Below, piece by piece: positions 7,176 through 10,154 of a stretch of DNA of 10,154 nucleotides. The notes under the pieces were generated by a model, which was not told the DNA's origin, did no database searches, and was given only the letters and a program-made list of their open reading frames with translations. Position 1 is the stretch's first letter; the number at the start of each line of letters is the position of its first letter. The DNA is from Bacteroidales bacterium (GTDB lineage Bacteria; Bacteroidota; Bacteroidia; Bacteroidales; P3), in the NCBI GenBank assembly GCA_017507285.1, contig JAFWBF010000078.1, forward strand, positions 1 through 10,154, given 5' to 3'. The position numbers were made by a program, and so were the translations under genes.

Positions 7176-7221
7176 CTTTTTCAATCGATACATTATTAGA
7201 TAATTATACACGTTGAAAAAG
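7176..7221 (+). repeat. 9-bp inverted repeat with nested hairpin after recG
   Basis: CTTTTTCAA (7176-7184) pairs perfectly with TTGAAAAAG (7213-7221). Between them a second small hairpin forms: ATTAT (7192-7196) with ATAAT (7200-7204) around a TAG loop. The outer T-run is on the 5' arm and the A-run on the 3' arm, the reverse of an intrinsic terminator, so it is not a normal rho-independent terminator for either strand. It lies about 60 bases after the recG stop and about 28 bases before the -33 TTG of the next promoter, so it could be a binding site or an RNA 3'-end stem. Confidence 0.45.
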
Positions 7222-7248
7222 AAAATCAGAAATTAATGAGAAAATAAC

Positions 7249-7280
7249 TTGTAAAATATCCTAAATAGTTGTATTTTTGC
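7249..7280 (+). promoter_or_regulatory. Promoter of the DUF4290-murA unit
   Basis: The -7 box TATTTTTGC (7272-7280) has a TTG at 7249-7251, 20 bases upstream, a good fit to the Bacteroidota promoter pattern. The predicted leader before the ATG at 7305 is only about 20 bases. No equally good box lies upstream of murA, the phosphatase gene or purB, so this promoter may drive all four. Confidence 0.65.
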
Positions 7281-7304
7281 AAGTTGAAAATTTATATATA
7301 GAGG

Positions 7305-7973
7305 ATGGAATATAATACACAAAGAACGAAACTGAAGATTACTGATTATGGACGAAATGTTGTGAAACTCATAGAGTTCGCAAAAACAGTAGAAGACAGA
7401 GATAAGCGTAATAAAATAGCAGATATTATAATAAATGTAATGTCGCAGGTGAATGCTACAGCTAAAGATTGTGTAGATTATAAACACAAGCTGTGGGATC
7501 ATCTGATGATATTGTCTAACTATGAATTGGATGTTGATTGTCCGTATCAGATTAATAAAGATGATACAACTGTCAATTTTACTCCCAAACAGTTGAAATA
7601 TAAAAATCATAAGATAAAATACAGACATTATGGTAAGAATATGGAAGCCATAATAGATAAGACTGTAGAATATCCCGAAGGTGAAGAGAAAACCTGTTTG
7701 GTGGAATCGATAGCCCATCAGTTGAAACGTTCATATTTGACTTGGAATATTGATACGGTTGATGATAATCTTATATATCAACATTTGGAGGAGCTATCTC
7801 AAAATAAGTTGAAACTTTCAGAGACTTTTGAACTTAAGAAAACACGCGAATATTTGCCACAACCACAAGTAGAAAAGAAAGTTGCAGCACAAAGCAAAAC
7901 CAAGAAAAAAGCAAAGGCTCAGCCACAGCCAAATTCCAATAAGGCTAAGAAAAAAAAGCAATCAAAAAAATAG
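7305..7973 (+). CDS. DUF4290 family protein
   Basis: This 222-residue cytoplasmic protein matches DUF4290, a Bacteroidota family of unknown function. The family's amino start (MEYNTQRTKLKITDYGRNV, residues 1-19) and the KHKLWDHLMILSNYELDVDCPY stretch (64-85) are recognisable. Residues 1-180 look mainly helical. From about residue 189 it becomes a disordered tail of Lys, Gln, Ala and Pro ending KKKKQSKK, which suggests contact with RNA, DNA or another acidic partner, though that is inference. There is no signal peptide or membrane segment. AGAGG directly abuts the ATG, so ribosome binding is not classical. murA starts 25 bases after its stop, a pairing I know from other Bacteroidota genomes, so a link to early peptidoglycan synthesis is plausible but unproven. 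Confidence 0.88.
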   Translation: MEYNTQRTKLKITDYGRNVVKLIEFAKTVEDRDKRNKIADIIINVMSQVNATAKDCVDYKHKLWDHLMILSNYELDVDCPYQINKDDTTVNFTPKQLKYKNHKIKYRHYGKNMEAIIDKTVEYPEGEEKTCLVESIAHQLKRSYLTWNIDTVDDNLIYQHLEELSQNKLKLSETFELKKTREYLPQPQVEKKVAAQSKTKKKAKAQPQPNSNKAKKKKQSKK

Positions 7974-7998
7974 GTGTTAACCTTAAACAAATACTGTT

Positions 7999-9300
7999 AT
8001 GAGCTCATTTGAAATAGTAGGAGGCAATCGTTTGCACGGCGAGATAGTACCTCAGGGTGCAAAAAACGAAGCATTACAAGTTTTGTGTGCGACCTTGCTA
8101 ACAAGCGAAAAGGTAGTTATTGAAAATATTCCCAATATACGAGATGTAAACAAATTGATAGATTTGTTGCAGCTCTTGGGCGTAAAAATCAAAAAACTCT
8201 CGGATGATACATATCAATTTCAAGCGGATGGTATTGATGTATCACAAATGAGCACACCCGAATTTTCTTCTCAAGCCACAGCTCTACGTGGTTCTATAAT
8301 GACAGTGGGACCAATGTTGGCTCGTTTTGGTAGTGCTGTTATTCCACAACCGGGAGGCGACAAGATAGGTAGACGTAGATTAGATACCCATTTCTTTGGA
8401 TTTGAAAAGTTGGGTGCCGATGTTTCCTTCAAAAAGGATAGATATAATGTTACAGCAAATAAGTTGGTGGGCGATTATATGTTGCTTGATGAGGCTTCGG
8501 TAACGGGAACTGCCAATATTATTATGGCAGCAGTATTTGCAGAAGGTACTACTACAATAATGAATGCCGCTTGTGAACCATACGTTTACCAGTTGTGTGG
8601 AATGCTTAATAATATGGGTGCAAAAATTTCGGGCGTTGGAAGTAATATGCTTACAATAGAAGGTGTAACAAGTTTGCATGGCTGTACACATCGTTTGTTG
8701 CCGGATATGATTGAGGTTGGTAGCTTTATAGGTTTAGCTGCAATGACGCGCTCGGAAATAACCATAAAAGATGTTCAATATAGGCATTTGGGATTGATAC
8801 CACAAGTGTTTAAACGGTTAGGTATAGATTTGTGGCAACACAACGATGATATTATAGTTCCACAGCAAGATCATTATGTGATAGATCGGTTTATGGATGG
8901 TTCTATTATGACTATATCTGATGCCCCTTGGCCAGGTTTTACCCCCGATCTTATAAGTATAGCCTTGGTGGTTGCTATTCAAGCCAAGGGTAGTGTACTT
9001 ATCCACCAAAAAATGTTTGAGAGTAGGTTGTTTTTTGTTGACAAACTTATAGATATGGGGGCTCAGATAATACTTTGTGACCCACATCGTGCTACTGTTA
9101 TAGGTATGAATCACGAGCATCCGTTACGTGGCGTGAGGATGACAAGCCCCGATATACGTGCCGGAGTGGCATTGCTTATAGCTGCTCTTTCGGCTCATGG
9201 TACAAGCCGAATTGATAATATCGAACAGATAGATAGAGGGTACCAGAATATTGATGAACGTTTACGTAAGTTGGGAGCCGATATTAATAGAATCGAATGA
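7999..9300 (+). CDS. murA: UDP-N-acetylglucosamine 1-carboxyvinyltransferase (MurA), Asp-type active site
   Basis: MurA transfers enolpyruvate from phosphoenolpyruvate to UDP-GlcNAc, the first committed step of peptidoglycan synthesis in the cytoplasm. The 433-residue protein is full length. Active-site residues by comparison with E. coli MurA are: K22 and N23 in GAKNEAL, R126 (E. coli R120), D317 in PGFTPD (E. coli D305) and R387 in SPDIRAG (E. coli R397). The mobile loop reads PQPGGDKIGRRRLDTH (residues 116-131), placing Asp121 (codon 8359-8361) where E. coli has Cys115, the residue alkylated by fosfomycin. Asp at this site keeps activity and blocks drug attack in known enzymes such as that of Mycobacterium tuberculosis. 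The gene lies 25 bases after the DUF4290 gene and 35 bases before the phosphatase gene, probably in one unit. Confidence 0.97.
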   Translation: MSSFEIVGGNRLHGEIVPQGAKNEALQVLCATLLTSEKVVIENIPNIRDVNKLIDLLQLLGVKIKKLSDDTYQFQADGIDVSQMSTPEFSSQATALRGSIMTVGPMLARFGSAVIPQPGGDKIGRRRLDTHFFGFEKLGADVSFKKDRYNVTANKLVGDYMLLDEASVTGTANIIMAAVFAEGTTTIMNAACEPYVYQLCGMLNNMGAKISGVGSNMLTIEGVTSLHGCTHRLLPDMIEVGSFIGLAAMTRSEITIKDVQYRHLGLIPQVFKRLGIDLWQHNDDIIVPQQDHYVIDRFMDGSIMTISDAPWPGFTPDLISIALVVAIQAKGSVLIHQKMFESRLFFVDKLIDMGAQIILCDPHRATVIGMNHEHPLRGVRMTSPDIRAGVALLIAALSAHGTSRIDNIEQIDRGYQNIDERLRKLGADINRIE

Positions 9301-9335
9301 AATAGATATAATATAATAATATAGTTTACACGATA

Positions 9336-10064
9336 ATGTTTGAATTATTTACTAAGAAAGAACCTAATATACTTAAATATCTGAATGCAGATGTGCATAC
9401 TCATCTTCTTCCGGGAGTTGATGACGGAGTGAAAGACCTAGAAACAGCACTTTCGTGTATTAATGAAATGAAGCTAAATGGGATAAAAAAAATATATGTA
9501 ACACCGCATTTTCAAACACACAGATTCAAAAATGATGAAGATGATATAAGATGTAGGTTTGATGAACTGAAGAAACAGGTTGAAGCGTATATTCCCGGAA
9601 TAGAACTCCAACTTGCAGGTGAATATCTAATAGATAGTGGTTTTGAAGAAAGATTGCAGAGCAAAAAGTTACTTACTATAAATGATAAGTATCTTTTGGT
9701 GGAGTTTTCATTCAATCAGTCTATGTTGGGTATGGAAGAACTGTTTTTTGAGATGCAAATGAAAGGGTATGAGGTTATACTTGCCCACCCAGAACGTTAT
9801 CTTTATTTGAACAAAGATTCTAAATTGATGCACAACCTTAAAGAACAAGGCGTATATTTTCAGTCCAATATTATGTCCTTTGGTGGTTTTTATGGTAGCG
9901 AATCAATGAAGCGGGCTTACCAATATGTTGATAATGGTTGGATAAATTTTTTGGGAACCGACATTCATGGTAAGAAGTATCGTGATGCATTGGTAGATGT
10001 ATGTAAGAAGTCTAAATTTCAGAAATTATTAAAGAAAAATACATTTTTAAACAATCAATTATAA
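9336..10064 (+). CDS. PHP-type protein-tyrosine phosphatase (CpsB/CapC/YwqE family)
   Basis: This 242-residue protein carries the metal-binding motifs of the PHP family phosphatases that remove phosphate from tyrosine kinases controlling capsule and exopolysaccharide export. They are D19-V-H21-T-H23 followed by LLPGVDDG (24-31), TPHF (56-59), GEYLID with E96, LVEFS (121-125), AHPERY (150-155) and GTDIHG (207-212). These are the expected His, Asp and Glu ligands for a three-metal site. It has no signal peptide and should be cytoplasmic. Length is normal for the family. No partner BY-kinase or Wza-like exporter is visible in this window; the only polysaccharide gene is the flippase 8 kb upstream. 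It sits between murA and purB, 35 and 7 bases away. The family is certain, but the true substrate here is inferred. Confidence 0.92.
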   Translation: MFELFTKKEPNILKYLNADVHTHLLPGVDDGVKDLETALSCINEMKLNGIKKIYVTPHFQTHRFKNDEDDIRCRFDELKKQVEAYIPGIELQLAGEYLIDSGFEERLQSKKLLTINDKYLLVEFSFNQSMLGMEELFFEMQMKGYEVILAHPERYLYLNKDSKLMHNLKEQGVYFQSNIMSFGGFYGSESMKRAYQYVDNGWINFLGTDIHGKKYRDALVDVCKKSKFQKLLKKNTFLNNQL

Positions 10065-10071
10065 TCCGTTT

Positions 10072-10154
10072 ATGAATTCATTAAATGCAATATCTCCTAT
10101 TGATGGAAGATACAGAAGACAAGTAGATATGTTGGGTAGCAATTTTTCAGAAGC
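10072..10154 (+). CDS. purB: Adenylosuccinate lyase (PurB), 5' part
   Basis: The frame from the ATG at 10072 is open to the window end and gives 27 codons starting MNSLNAISPIDGRYRRQVDM. The string LNAISPIDGRY is the characteristic amino end of adenylosuccinate lyase, which splits SAICAR and adenylosuccinate in purine synthesis. Only the extreme amino end is present, so no catalytic residues can be checked. It starts 7 bases after the phosphatase stop, without an evident Shine-Dalgarno sequence or new promoter, implying read-through from the murA unit. Confidence 0.9.
   Translation, partial: MNSLNAISPIDGRYRRQVDMLGSNFSE

Noticed and set aside
7115..7304. Possible riboswitch or small RNA ahead of the DUF4290-murA unit
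   Set aside because: The predicted leader after the promoter is only about 20 bases, too short for a riboswitch, and no known RNA motif is visible.
1..10154. Search for CRISPR repeats, insertion sequences, phage genes, toxin-antitoxin or defence genes
   Set aside because: No regularly spaced repeats, transposase motifs, integrase or nuclease genes were seen; all substantial open frames are explained by the listed genes or their shadows.

Overview
The window looks like ordinary chromosomal housekeeping DNA from a member of the Bacteroidota, probably order Bacteroidales. Three kinds of evidence point there. The sequence is AT-rich and most genes lack a clear Shine-Dalgarno sequence. Several start regions carry the Bacteroidota-type -7 promoter box TAnnTTTGC (1633, 3067, 4780, 7272). 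Two proteins match families that I know as largely Bacteroidota-specific (DUF3078 and DUF4290). The genus cannot be fixed from the sequence alone.

All recognisable genes lie on the + strand. From left to right they are: a multi-pass polysaccharide flippase of the MOP superfamily (103-1584); a promoter followed by a secreted protein of unknown function (1715-2251) and, 7 bases later, a short RsmI-like tetrapyrrole-methylase-fold methyltransferase (2259-2957); a promoter followed by recX (3153-3617) and a DUF3078 outer-membrane-type protein (3642-4577); a tRNA-Pro(GGG) with its own promoter (4801-4874); recG (5015-7114); a promoter followed by a DUF4290 protein (7305-7973), murA (7999-9300), a PHP-type protein-tyrosine phosphatase of the CpsB/CapC/YwqE kind (9336-10064), and the first 27 codons of purB (from 10072, cut by the window end).

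The themes are envelope and surface polysaccharide building (flippase, MurA, PHP phosphatase, DUF3078), DNA recombination and repair (RecX, RecG), and translation or RNA modification (tRNA-Pro, the RsmI-like methylase). Tight spacing suggests transcription units 1715-2957, 3153-4577 and 7305 to at least purB.

I found no CRISPR array, insertion sequence, phage gene, toxin-antitoxin pair or defence system, and nothing that reads as a new multi-gene system. The clearest functional point is that MurA has Asp121 where the usual catalytic Cys stands, the classical signature of intrinsic fosfomycin resistance. Other points worth a look are the DUF4290-murA pairing, the shortened RsmI paralog coupled to a secreted orphan, and AT-rich inverted repeats in two intergenic regions.
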